Part shown: piece after piece, positions 6,724 through 13,512 of the stretch
Layout: each line of letters opens with the position of its first letter
Position numbering within the stretch: the stretch's first letter is position 1
From: Acetobacteraceae bacterium
Lineage (GTDB): Bacteria > Pseudomonadota > Alphaproteobacteria > Acetobacterales > Acetobacteraceae
NCBI GenBank assembly: GCA_027323595.1
Contig: DAHWBL010000025.1
Span: forward strand, 1 to 13,512
Direction: 5' to 3'
DNA length: 13,512 nucleotides
Translations under genes and position numbers: made by a program
The notes under the pieces: model-generated
What the model was told of the DNA's origin: nothing
What the model saw: only the letters and a program-made list of their open reading frames with translations
The model's database searches: none

Positions 6724-7059
6724 TCAACTGCCCCGATAGGTGCTGTACCCGAACGGCGCGATCAACAGCGGCACATGATAATGCCCCCCCGGATCATCGA
6801 TACGAAACCGGATCGGCACGCTGTCATAAAACCCCGCGCCGTCGCCGCGCCATTGCCCGACCTCGAACACCAGCTCGTAAAGCCCCGCGCGCAGGCCAGC
6901 ACCTTCCAAAAGCGGCCCGTCGCAGCGCCCATCCGCGTTGGTGAGAAAATTTCCCAGTGTCGCCCCGTCCGGCCCAAGCCGCGCCAGCCGCAGCAACATC
7001 CCCGCCGCCGGCCGCCCGGTCGCGGTATCCAGCACATGCACCGTGATCCGCCCGCTCAT
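6724..7059 (-). CDS. uraH: 5-hydroxyisourate hydrolase (transthyretin-like)
   Basis: Hydrolyses 5-hydroxyisourate to OHCU (2-oxo-4-hydroxy-4-carboxy-5-ureidoimidazoline), the second step from urate to allantoin. The 111-residue length is typical of the transthyretin-related family. Conserved features are H8 in ITVHVLD, R45 in NADGRCDGP, the HYHVPLL block (H93, H95) and the diagnostic C-terminal tetrapeptide YRGS (108-111), which separates the enzyme from transthyretin. The family acts as a homotetramer. There is no export signal, so the product should be cytoplasmic. Its ATG overlaps the stop of the decarboxylase gene as ATGA, so the two are translationally coupled. It is the last gene of the minus-strand operon. 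Confidence 0.96.
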   Translation of the reverse strand: MSGRITVHVLDTATGRPAAGMLLRLARLGPDGATLGNFLTNADGRCDGPLLEGAGLRAGLYELVFEVGQWRGDGAGFYDSVPIRFRIDDPGGHYHVPLLIAPFGYSTYRGS

Positions 7060-7556
7060 CGCACCCGATCCTCCAGCCGGAACAAAGCGATCCGCGCCAC
7101 CTGCGCGAGCGCCTCTTCGCGTTCATCGGCCGGGCTCGCCAACAGCCGCGCGCGCAACGCCGCCGCGATCGCCGCGCGGTCCCGCTGCCCGCGCACCGCG
7201 ATGATGAACGGAAATCCGAATCGGTCAAAATATGCCTGGTTGAGCCGCTCCATCTCGTCGGCCGCCGTCGCATCGAGACTTTGCAGCCCGAGCCTGCCCT
7301 GTTCGGATTCGGATTCCGCCGTCAGCGCCGCCCGCCGCGCCAGCATCGGATGCGCGCGCAACAGCCCAAGCTGCGCGGCCTCGCCCGCCGCCGCCACCGC
7401 CGCCACCATCGCCGCGTGCAGCGCGGACCGATCGGCGAACGGTCGCGCCGATGCGGCAGCTTCGGCCACCCATGGCGAATGCTCAAAAATCCCGTCCAGC
7501 GCGGCGACGAACTCCGCCACGCCCATCGCGTTCAGCGTGGCGACATCCAGGCTCAT
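7056..7556 (-). CDS. uraD: 2-oxo-4-hydroxy-4-carboxy-5-ureidoimidazoline (OHCU) decarboxylase
   Basis: Decarboxylates OHCU stereospecifically to (S)-allantoin, the third step of urate breakdown. The 166-residue all-helical protein carries the catalytic histidine in LLRAHPML (H69), the downstream family segment with DEMERLNQAY, and the FGFPFI block that shapes the substrate pocket; these are hallmarks of the family. Some homologues are fused to the hydroxyisourate hydrolase, whereas here the two are separate but overlapping genes. Its ATG overlaps the stop of the urate hydroxylase gene (7553-7556, ATGA). No anomalies are visible. Confidence 0.95.
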   Translation of the reverse strand: MSLDVATLNAMGVAEFVAALDGIFEHSPWVAEAAASARPFADRSALHAAMVAAVAAAGEAAQLGLLRAHPMLARRAALTAESESEQGRLGLQSLDATAADEMERLNQAYFDRFGFPFIIAVRGQRDRAAIAAALRARLLASPADEREEALAQVARIALFRLEDRVR

Positions 7557-8743
7557 TCGTCATGCGCCCCCTGCCCCACCCATGCCGCGAGCGCCGCGCG
7601 CTCCGCCTCGGTGATGCCGGTCACATTGCTCAGCGGCATCGCGCGACCCACCACCGCCTGCGCATAGATCAGCGGCGCCTGCTGCACGATCAGCCTGGCA
7701 CTGTCGAAACGAATTCCCTTCGGCGGCTCGGCGATGCCTGGAAACCGCGGCTGCGCGGCATGGCACACCTGGCAGCGCTCGGCGATGATGCCCTGCACCT
7801 GCGCGAACTTCACCGCCGCGGCATCCCCCGGCGCGCGTGGCTGCAAATACAGCGTCAGCGCCGCGGCCAGCGCGATCGGCACCGCGCCCGCCGGCCACAG
7901 CCGCCAATCCGGCTTCGCCCCGGTATGCAGCACATTATACCAATGCCGGATCAAAAACCCGCCGATGAACACGCCAGCCAGCACCAGCCAGTTCCACCGC
8001 GAGCTGTAGGTGAAGGCGTAGTGGTTGCTGATCATCGTGAAAATCACCGGCAACGTCACATAGTTGTTGTGCGTCGAACGGTTTTTTCCGGCCGCCCCCA
8101 GCGCCGGATCGGGCTCGCGCCCGGCCAGCAGATCGGCCACCACCTTGCGCTGATTCGGAATGATCACCAGCGCCACATTGGCAACCATGATGGTGCCCAC
8201 AAGCGCACCGGCATGAATGAACGCGCCACGCCCCGAAAACACCCGCGAATAAAAAAAGAACACTCCGATCAACAGCGCGAACCCAACCGTCGCCAGCCAC
8301 ACCGGCCGATCCCCCAGCGGCGAACGGCACAAGGCGTCATAGGCAAACCAGCCAAACACCAGCGACGCGATGCCGATCCCCACCGCGTCCCACGGCTTCA
8401 GATCAAGCACCGCCGGGTCGATCAGATACAGCGTCGGATTCAGATAATAGGTCAGCACCAACAGCAGAAAGCCGAATATGAAGGTGCTGTATGCCTCCCA
8501 TTTGAACCAGGTGAGGTCCGGCGGCATGAACTCGGGCGCGACGGTGAATTTCTGCATCTGGTAGAAGCCGCCACCATGCACCTGCCAGGCCTCACCCTTC
8601 ACCCGCCGGTCCAGGCGCGGATTGGGCTTGAGCGAGGCATCGAGCGCCATGAAATAGAAGCTGCTGCCGATCCAGCAGATGCCCGCGATCAGGTGCGTCC
8701 AACGCACGATCAGCGAGACCCATTCGATCGATGTCGAAAGCAT
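7553..8743 (-). CDS. puuD: Membrane-bound urate hydroxylase with C-terminal cytochrome c (PuuD)
   Basis: Oxidises urate to 5-hydroxyisourate at the inner membrane, passing electrons to cytochrome c instead of O2 as cofactor-free uricase does. The 396-residue protein has an N-terminal multi-spanning urate oxidase domain (PF06181 type; about eight hydrophobic segments to residue 310, beginning IEWVSLIVRWTHLIAGICWIG). A single haem-binding motif follows, C324-Q-V-C327-H328, with M369 in AMPLSN as the probable sixth ligand. This domain order is that of PuuD from Agrobacterium. The start is supported by AAAGGA before the ATG. It lies 15 bases below the deaminase stop and overlaps the decarboxylase start. 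It needs cytochrome c maturation and a terminal oxidase encoded elsewhere. Confidence 0.95.
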   Translation of the reverse strand: MLSTSIEWVSLIVRWTHLIAGICWIGSSFYFMALDASLKPNPRLDRRVKGEAWQVHGGGFYQMQKFTVAPEFMPPDLTWFKWEAYSTFIFGFLLLVLTYYLNPTLYLIDPAVLDLKPWDAVGIGIASLVFGWFAYDALCRSPLGDRPVWLATVGFALLIGVFFFYSRVFSGRGAFIHAGALVGTIMVANVALVIIPNQRKVVADLLAGREPDPALGAAGKNRSTHNNYVTLPVIFTMISNHYAFTYSSRWNWLVLAGVFIGGFLIRHWYNVLHTGAKPDWRLWPAGAVPIALAAALTLYLQPRAPGDAAAVKFAQVQGIIAERCQVCHAAQPRFPGIAEPPKGIRFDSARLIVQQAPLIYAQAVVGRAMPLSNVTGITEAERAALAAWVGQGAHDE

Positions 8744-8758
8744 GTTGCGTCCTTTGGT

Positions 8759-9244
8759 CTACCAGAACCCCTCATGCACGGCCCGTGCCTCATGCTCAAG
8801 CAGCGGCCCGGCAACGGCAACCCTTCGCTGCCCCGCGCCCAGCACAACCCGGCACGGCAGGTCCATCGTCAGGTTCTGCGGATGCGGCCCGATCAGCGCC
8901 TTCAACTCGGCCTCGCTCATCGCATAGATCACCCGCCCGACCCCCACCCAATAGACCGCCCCGGCACACATCGCGCAGGGCTCGGCGGACGTATACATGG
9001 TGCAGCCGGCAAGAAACGCCGCGTCGTACTGCTGGCTCGCCCGCGCCATCAGCGTGCGTTCGGCATGCGCGGTGCGGTCCCCGCTCGCATGGTCGTTGCC
9101 CTGCTCCATCAGCACCATCCCATCCGGCCCGGCGAGCACCGCCCCGAACGGATGGCACCCCCTCGCGCGCGCCGCCGCGGCGACATCGAAGCTGCGTCGC
9201 AACAATTCCAGATCACGCGCGCCAACGTCGGTCTGCACCACCAT
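8759..9244 (-). CDS. CMP/dCMP-type nucleoside deaminase, possible guanine deaminase
   Basis: Zinc-dependent deaminase of the cytidine deaminase-like superfamily. With the start at 9244 it has 161 residues, and the zinc site is H60-A-E62 (E62 catalytic) plus P89-C90-A-M-C93. It ends HEGFW. The frame also has an ATG at 9301, but that start would overlap the permease gene by 52 bases; the ATG at 9244 lies 5 bases past the permease stop with GAGCG ahead, so I prefer it. Guanine deaminases and tRNA adenosine deaminases share this fold. The place between an importer and urate genes argues for guanine to xanthine or a similar nucleobase step, but the C-terminal half differs from the Bacillus GuaD sequence as I recall it, so substrate is left open. 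Confidence 0.85.
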   Translation of the reverse strand: MVVQTDVGARDLELLRRSFDVAAAARARGCHPFGAVLAGPDGMVLMEQGNDHASGDRTAHAERTLMARASQQYDAAFLAGCTMYTSAEPCAMCAGAVYWVGVGRVIYAMSEAELKALIGPHPQNLTMDLPCRVVLGAGQRRVAVAGPLLEHEARAVHEGFW

Positions 9245-9249
9245 CGCGC

Positions 9250-10020
9250 TCACGACACCCCCCTTGGCAACGCCCACGGAAAAAACCGCCGCTCCACCCA
9301 CACCACCAACCGGTACAGCAACAGCGACACCCCCACCAAAATCACCAGCGCCGCGAACGCCTGCGGCACCTTGAACAGGGACGTGTCATACAAAATCAAA
9401 TACCCAAGCCCCCTTTGTGCCGCAACGAACTCCGCCACCACCGCGCCGATCACCGCCAGCGTCACGCACACCTTCAGCGCCGAAAAAATATACGGCACCG
9501 CATATGGCAGCCGGATCTGCATGAACTCGCGCACCCTGGGCGCACGCAACGAGCGCGACAGCTCGATCAATTCCTCCGGCGTCGCGCGCAGCCCGGTGGT
9601 GGTGGACACCACCAGCGGAAAAAACGTGATCAGGCACGTGATCACCACCCGCGGCAACATCTCCGCCCCCAGCGTCACCACGATGATCGGCGCGATCGCG
9701 ACAATCGGCGTGGATTGCACGATCACCAGCATCGGCACGATGGTCCGCGACAACAATCGTGAATTCGTCAGCACGATGGCCAGGGGAATCGAAATCGCGA
9801 TCGACAGGAAATAGCCGATCAGCACGATCTGCAACGTCGCCCACAGATGCCCCAGCCACTGCGACCACTCCACCGCGCCGGCGGCGATCACGATGTCGCT
9901 CGGCCTGGGCAGCACGAAGCTCGGCACCGCGAACACCCGGCACAGCCCCTCCCACAGCAGCACGATCACCACGAAGGTCGCTGCCGGCGCCACGGAATCG
10001 GCGAACCGCGCGCCCATCAC
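9250..10020 (-). CDS. ABC transporter permease, SsuC/TauC type
   Basis: A 256-residue inner-membrane permease of the binding-protein-dependent family (BPD_transp_1), about six membrane segments. The cytoplasmic coupling loop that contacts the ATPase is seen as EELIELSRSLRAPRVREFMQI-type sequence, with the SLRA and LPYAVPYI elements typical of SsuC/TauC/ThiX relatives. It would form the membrane channel of an importer with the neighbouring ATPase and binding protein. The ATG overlaps the ATPase stop (10017-10020, ATGA), so the stoichiometric partners are translationally coupled. Substrate cannot be read from the permease. The operon context suggests a purine or related nucleobase. Confidence 0.93.
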   Translation of the reverse strand: MMGARFADSVAPAATFVVIVLLWEGLCRVFAVPSFVLPRPSDIVIAAGAVEWSQWLGHLWATLQIVLIGYFLSIAISIPLAIVLTNSRLLSRTIVPMLVIVQSTPIVAIAPIIVVTLGAEMLPRVVITCLITFFPLVVSTTTGLRATPEELIELSRSLRAPRVREFMQIRLPYAVPYIFSALKVCVTLAVIGAVVAEFVAAQRGLGYLILYDTSLFKVPQAFAALVILVGVSLLLYRLVVWVERRFFPWALPRGVS

Positions 10021-10793
10021 GCGACCCGCCGGGAAAACACCTGCTGGCGTATCTCGTTGGCCAGATGGTTGAATTGCGGGTCCTCCATGGTCGCCAGCCC
10101 GCGCGGCCGCGCGAACGGCACATCCATCACCTCGCGCACCCGCCCCGGCCGCGCCGTCATCACCACGATCCGGTCGGCGAGCAGCAGCGCCTCGGGGATC
10201 GAATGGGTGACGAACAGCACCGTCTTCGGGGTCTCGTCCATGATCCGCAGCAGCTCCAGCGCCATCTCGTCGCGCGTCAGCGCATCGAGCGCGGAAAACG
10301 GTTCATCCATCAGCAGAATATCGGGGTCCTGCAACAGCGCCCGCGCGATCGCCACGCGCTGCTGCATCCCGCCCGACAATTCATCGGGCCGGCGCGATTC
10401 GAAATCCGCGAGCCCCACCTTGGCCAGCAACGCCCGCGCCCGCGCCCGGCACGCATCATCCACCCGCCCGGTCTTGTGCTTCATCGGAAACGTCACATTG
10501 TCCAAAACCCTCAGCCACGGCAGCAAGGTCGGCCGCTGGAACACCAGGCCGATATCATCGCGCGGCTCGCTCACCTGCAGGCCGTTCACCGCGACAACGC
10601 CCGCGGTCGGCCGCAACAGCCCCGCCACCTGGCGCAGAATGGTGGATTTGCCACAGCCCGACGGGCCGATGATGGCAACGAATTCGTGCCGCTCCACGCT
10701 CAGCGCGATGCCGGCCAGCGCCTCCAGACGCTGGCCGTCACGCGACACGAAACTCTGTCCGACATCGTCAAGACTGATGACCGGAACTGCCAT
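10017..10793 (-). CDS. ABC transporter ATP-binding protein, SsuB/TauB type
   Basis: The 258-residue ATPase that powers the importer at the cytoplasmic face. All motifs are intact: Walker A GPSGCGKST (43-51), Q-loop Q86, signature LSGGMQQR (139-146), Walker B ILLMDEP (D163, E164), D-loop SALD (167-170) and H-loop H197. It matches the nitrate/sulfonate/taurine subclass, including the VFQRPTLLPW and FVTHSIPEAL segments. The ATG shares one base with the TAA stop of the binding protein gene (TAATG at 10795-10791). It ends in an ATGA overlap with the permease gene. Confidence 0.95.
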   Translation of the reverse strand: MAVPVISLDDVGQSFVSRDGQRLEALAGIALSVERHEFVAIIGPSGCGKSTILRQVAGLLRPTAGVVAVNGLQVSEPRDDIGLVFQRPTLLPWLRVLDNVTFPMKHKTGRVDDACRARARALLAKVGLADFESRRPDELSGGMQQRVAIARALLQDPDILLMDEPFSALDALTRDEMALELLRIMDETPKTVLFVTHSIPEALLLADRIVVMTARPGRVREVMDVPFARPRGLATMEDPQFNHLANEIRQQVFSRRVA

Positions 10794-11776
10794 TATTTCG
10801 GCAGCACCGCGCGATCCACCAGGCTTTCCGGATCAAGCCGGCTCACCGGCACCTTCTGCGCGCTGGCCACCCCTTCCCAGGTCTGCATCAGCAGCTTCGG
10901 CTCGAACACCCCATAGCCGTCCTTCGCGCTGATCTCGTTCTTCATCAGCGGAATCGACGCCGCGAACTGCGCCGCCGCGGTCGCCGCGTCGATCTCGGGC
11001 GCCATCTTCTTGATGTCCGCCCCGGCGCGATCCGGATCCTGCATCGCCAGCGCGTTCGCCTTCGCATAGCCACGCAGGAACCGCGTCACCACCGCCGGCC
11101 GCTCGGCCAGCACCCTGTCGGAGGCAAACAGCGAAAGCCCATATCCCACCAGCCCATAATCAGACCAGCGCACCATCTCAAGCTGCTTGCCCGCCTGCTG
11201 CAAAATCGCCTCGGTCGCCGGCGCCACCGTCACCCAGTTGATCGTCGCATCCACCCTGCCCGACGCCAGCATCGGCCCCAGCGCGCCCACATCCACCTTC
11301 AGCAGATTGACATCAGACTCGGTCATGCCGTTCAGCGACAGGATCAACGGCCAGATCGCGTTGGACGATGAGAAAGTCGCCGTGCCCACGGTCTTGCCTT
11401 TCAGCGCCTTGATCGAATCGATCCCGCTGCCCTTGGCCACGAACATCGCATCGGGCTGCTTGGTGTACACCGAATAGATCGCGCGCACCGGCACCTTGCC
11501 CTCGGCGGCCGCCTGCATCAGCGCCGAAATCCCGCCGGTCGCGATATCCGCCGCCCCGGTCGCCACCTTGGTCAACGCATCCGACGACCCGCGCCCCGGC
11601 AGGATCGTCACCTCCAGCCCCTCGGCGGCGAAAATCCCCTCGACCACGCCGACATACGGCGTCGCCTTGTCGCCACCAGGCAGCCAGTCGAGCTGCACGA
11701 TCAATTTGTCAGCGGCGAAAGCCGGCGCCGCCACCAGCGCGAACGCCGTAATCGCGGCGAAAAATCCCTGTCGCAA
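10793..11776 (-). CDS. NMT1/SsuA-like periplasmic substrate-binding protein
   Basis: Captures the imported ligand in the periplasm for the adjoining ATPase and permease. I choose the TTG at 11776, giving 327 residues, because a full AGGAGG sits 7 bases ahead and the product then begins with a compact signal peptide (MRQGFFAAITAFALVAAPAFA, cleaved before ADK). The longer GTG start at 11803 would place the Shine-Dalgarno inside the gene. Family features are VQLDWLPGGDKATPYVG and EGIFAAEGLEV at the N terminus, LKGKTVGTATFSSSN mid-protein and a second lobe with ASGRVDATINWV. THI5/NMT1 relatives bind sulfonates, pyrimidines, riboflavin or purine-like molecules; the operon suggests a nucleobase. 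Spacing from the upstream oxygenase stop is 54 bases. Confidence 0.92.
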   Translation of the reverse strand: MRQGFFAAITAFALVAAPAFAADKLIVQLDWLPGGDKATPYVGVVEGIFAAEGLEVTILPGRGSSDALTKVATGAADIATGGISALMQAAAEGKVPVRAIYSVYTKQPDAMFVAKGSGIDSIKALKGKTVGTATFSSSNAIWPLILSLNGMTESDVNLLKVDVGALGPMLASGRVDATINWVTVAPATEAILQQAGKQLEMVRWSDYGLVGYGLSLFASDRVLAERPAVVTRFLRGYAKANALAMQDPDRAGADIKKMAPEIDAATAAAQFAASIPLMKNEISAKDGYGVFEPKLLMQTWEGVASAQKVPVSRLDPESLVDRAVLPK

Positions 11777-11783
11777 GATCAAT

Positions 11784-11789
11784 CCTCCT
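11784..11789 (-). promoter_or_regulatory. Strong ribosome binding site fixing a TTG start
   Basis: Minus-strand AGGAGG, seven bases (ATTGATC) before the TTG at 11776. It is the best Shine-Dalgarno match I saw in the window and is why the substrate-binding protein is started at TTG rather than at the upstream GTG. A second TTG at 11782 is only one base away and is too close. Confidence 0.75.
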
Positions 11790-11830
11790 GGTTGAAAGCC
11801 CACGCCCGCAATGCAAGCGGCACGCCAGCC

Positions 11831-12790
11831 TCACGCATAGGTGCGCCGGTACATCTCCAGCAGATGGTCGGTCACGCTCACCGGCGCATAGCGCGGCGGA
11901 TTGTCCGCCCCACTGCATGTCGGCAGACACGCGATCGGATACTCCGCGTTGCCCTCGAAGAAAAACGGAATCGAATAGCGATCCCGCCCGGACCGATTGA
12001 CCACCCGGTGCAGGTTCGAGCGATACAGATCATTGGTCCAGCGCGCCACCATGTCACCAATATTGACCACGAAGGTTCCCGGCTTCGGCGGCGCGTCCAG
12101 CCACCGCCCGGACCGATCCTGCACCTGCAACCCGCCCACCTCGTCCTGATACAGCAACGTCAGCGTCCCCCAGTCCGTATGCGCCCCGCACCCTTTCTCG
12201 CCCGGAAGCGGGTTGCCCGGCTGCGGCGGATAATGCAGCAGCCGCAGGATGAACAACGGATCGTCACAGAAACGATCAAAATGATCCCAGTCCAGATCGA
12301 GCGACAACGCCAGCCCATGCATCAGCCGCACCGACGCCGCGGTCATCACCGCGGCATATTCCTCCAGCGCCGCGCGAAACCCCGCCCGCCCCTCGGGCCA
12401 GAAATTCGGCCCATGGTTGAACCGCCGCGCCACCACCCGCGGGTCATCCAGCGCCAGATCCTGGCCCATGTAGAAGCCTTCCTTCACGTCCGGCGGCATC
12501 CCCGCCTCCAGCGTCTGCGCGCGCAACGGCTCATAGCCACGATTGAACCGGTTCGCCCGCAGATCGACCGCCAGCTTCTCCGCCTCCGCCAGCGCGAAGA
12601 AATCCCGCGCCTCCTCCAGCACCCGCCCGATCAGCCCCGGCGCCACGCCATGCCCGCTCACATAGAAAAACCCGGTGCCCACGCACGCCGCCCGCAGCGC
12701 CTGCCCAAACGCCGCCCGCGCCGCCATGTCGCCATCCAGCAGCCGCATGTCCAGCACCGGCAGGCCGGCATCGCCCCTGATCTCACCCAT
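11831..12790 (-). CDS. Isopenicillin N synthase-like Fe(II)/2-oxoglutarate dioxygenase
   Basis: Cytoplasmic non-haem iron oxygenase, 319 residues from the ATG at 12790. The iron triad is H204-T-D206 with H261, and R271-Y-S273 is the expected 2-oxoglutarate-binding R-x-S. The N-terminal DIOX_N part includes TGFFYVSGHGV (38-50) and a C-terminal jelly roll follows, as in isopenicillin N synthase, gibberellin oxidases and fungal thymine 7-hydroxylase. An upstream TTG at 12829 is in frame but lacks support, whereas GGAGG precedes the ATG at 12790. It is first in an eight-gene operon with a nucleobase-type importer, a deaminase and urate enzymes. A nucleobase or N-alkylated purine substrate is therefore plausible, but this is inference. 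Beta-lactam synthesis is not suggested, as no ACV synthetase is present. Confidence 0.9.
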   Translation of the reverse strand: MGEIRGDAGLPVLDMRLLDGDMAARAAFGQALRAACVGTGFFYVSGHGVAPGLIGRVLEEARDFFALAEAEKLAVDLRANRFNRGYEPLRAQTLEAGMPPDVKEGFYMGQDLALDDPRVVARRFNHGPNFWPEGRAGFRAALEEYAAVMTAASVRLMHGLALSLDLDWDHFDRFCDDPLFILRLLHYPPQPGNPLPGEKGCGAHTDWGTLTLLYQDEVGGLQVQDRSGRWLDAPPKPGTFVVNIGDMVARWTNDLYRSNLHRVVNRSGRDRYSIPFFFEGNAEYPIACLPTCSGADNPPRYAPVSVTDHLLEMYRRTYA

Positions 12791-12895
12791 CACCACCCTC
12801 CACCACGTTCCCGCCCGGCGACGATGCAATCACAAGGCCAGCCCGCGCGCATCGCGAGATTGCATGACCACGCCGCTGTGGCGCATGTCTTGGCC
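12791..12895. promoter_or_regulatory. Divergent spacer with spaced inverted repeat ATGCAATC...GATTGCAT
   Basis: The 105 bp between the oxygenase operon and the lytic transglycosylase gene contain perfect 8-bp arms, ATGCAATC (12824-12831) and GATTGCAT (12858-12865), with a 26-base spacer. Equivalent points in the arms lie about 34 bases apart, close to three DNA turns. This fits two regulator half-sites on one face of the helix better than a simple hairpin. No -35/-10 pair is clear in either direction. Confidence 0.5.
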
Positions 12896-13512
12896 ATGCG
12901 CCGCGCCGCGACCCTGCTGACCGTGTTGGTTCTGGCCGGCTGTGCCGGACACGGCAGCCGCGCGCCCGGCCCGGCCGACGACCCATGGGGCCCCTACATC
13001 TCCGAGGCCGCCCAGCGCCACAACGTGCCGGAGAAATGGGTGCGCGCGGTGATGCACCAGGAAAGCGGCGGCCACGCCACCCGCAACGGCGCCCCGATCA
13101 CCAGCTCCGCCGGCGCCATCGGCCTGATGCAGGTGATGCCCGACACCTACGCCGACCTGCGCACCCGCTACCCGCTCGGCCGCGACCCAGCCGACCCGCA
13201 CGACAACATCATGGCCGGCACCGCCTATATCCGCGAGATGTATGACCGCTACGGCGCGCCAGGCTTCCTCGCCGCCTACAATGCCGGCCCCCGACGGCTG
13301 GATGCCTATCTCTACGGCAATGGCAGCCTGCCCAACGAAACCATCAACTACCTCGCCTCCATCGCCCCGCGCATCGCCGACACCGCACCGATGACCGGCC
13401 CGCTCGCGGTGTTCGCGCAAAACCCCGGCGCCCCCCTGCCAGACCCATCCGCCACCCGCTTCGCCGACGCCGCCCCGCCCCCCATCAGCCCGCAATCCAC
13501 CGGCCTGCAACC
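12896..13512 (+). CDS. Lipoprotein lytic transglycosylase (SLT domain), 3'-partial
   Basis: Cleaves peptidoglycan glycan strands non-hydrolytically, leaving anhydro-muropeptides. The frame runs from the ATG at 12896 to the window edge (205 codons visible). Residues 1-16 are a lipoprotein signal with lipobox L13-A-G-C16, so it should be lipid-anchored in the envelope. The SLT/MltC-like domain spans about 32-150, with the catalytic glutamate E56 in MHQESGG, then AIGLMQVMPDTY, the NIMAGTAYIREMYDRYG block and FLAAYNAGP. A Pro/Ala-rich tail follows. GTG and TTG codons at 12878 and 12890 are in frame, but the ATG gives the best signal peptide. There is no clear Shine-Dalgarno. It diverges from the oxygenase operon and seems unrelated to it in function. 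Confidence 0.9.
   Translation, partial: MRRAATLLTVLVLAGCAGHGSRAPGPADDPWGPYISEAAQRHNVPEKWVRAVMHQESGGHATRNGAPITSSAGAIGLMQVMPDTYADLRTRYPLGRDPADPHDNIMAGTAYIREMYDRYGAPGFLAAYNAGPRRLDAYLYGNGSLPNETINYLASIAPRIADTAPMTGPLAVFAQNPGAPLPDPSATRFADAAPPPISPQSTGLQ

Noticed and set aside
9245..9301. Longer start for the deaminase
   Set aside because: It would overlap the permease gene by 52 bases, while the ATG at 9244 follows the permease stop by 5 bases and begins just before the conserved helix.
7451..9814. A 787-codon open frame on the plus strand across the purine operon
   Set aside because: It lies antisense to four genes with recognised motifs (PuuD, UraD, deaminase, permease). Its product is low-complexity Arg/His/Pro, as expected from the opposite strand of GC-rich coding DNA.
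11831..12790. True isopenicillin N synthase for antibiotic production
   Set aside because: No ACV synthetase or other beta-lactam gene is present, and the operon context is purine catabolism. Only the fold and iron site are shared.
12791..12829. TTG-initiated extension of the oxygenase
   Set aside because: The added residues are basic and unlike the family's N terminus; the ATG at 12790 has GGAGG upstream.
12830..13510. A 226-codon Gly/Val-rich minus-strand frame at the right end
   Set aside because: It is the reverse of the lytic transglycosylase gene, which has a lipobox and SLT motifs; the minus frame has neither.

Overview
The window is very GC-rich, with strongly GC-biased third codon positions, tight gene packing and many ATGA-type start/stop overlaps. 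This suggests an alphaproteobacterium. Acetobacteraceae or a relative is my inference from style only, since no marker gene is present. I see no rRNA, tRNA, CRISPR array, IS element or phage gene.

Layout. (1) 1-3225 (+): 3' part of a very large multi-domain glycosyltransferase gene, open at the left edge. It overlaps by ATGA a TSUP/TauE-type membrane transporter gene (3222-3980, +). (2) 4042-4971 (-): an orphan NMT1/SsuA-like solute-binding protein. It diverges from a two-gene unit on the + strand: a metal-dependent cyclase-family hydrolase (5090-5866) and a crotonase-fold protein (5894-6652). The latter carries the active-site residues of 6-oxocamphor hydrolase at the same residue numbers. 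The 118-bp divergent spacer holds a promoter-like pair with a palindrome between its -35 and -10 boxes. (3) 12790 down to 6724 (-): an eight-gene co-directional run. In transcription order it encodes an IPNS-like Fe(II)/2-oxoglutarate oxygenase, a substrate-binding protein, an ABC ATPase, an ABC permease, a nucleoside/guanine-type deaminase, membrane urate hydroxylase PuuD, OHCU decarboxylase and 5-hydroxyisourate hydrolase. (4) 12896 to the right edge (+): a lipoprotein lytic transglycosylase, cut by the window end.

How the genes fit together. The last three genes of the minus-strand run give the complete urate to (S)-allantoin route: PuuD makes 5-hydroxyisourate, the HIU hydrolase makes OHCU, and the decarboxylase makes allantoin. 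The deaminase just upstream could supply xanthine from guanine. An SsuABC/TauABC-type importer is translationally coupled above them, and an oxygenase of unknown substrate leads the operon. I read this as a nucleobase uptake and oxidation operon. Xanthine dehydrogenase and allantoinase are not in the window. The cyclase/crotonase pair looks like a separate small catabolic unit for a cyclic dicarbonyl compound.

A GC-rich palindromic repeat family occurs three times. Two near-identical copies fill the two convergent intergenic gaps, where they probably also act as terminators. A shorter variant lies in frame inside the glycosyltransferase gene and is translated.

The most interesting items are the in-gene repeat, the 6-oxocamphor-hydrolase-like gene with its cyclase partner and operator-like palindrome, and the oxygenase-led nucleobase operon with a 33-bp-spaced inverted repeat upstream.
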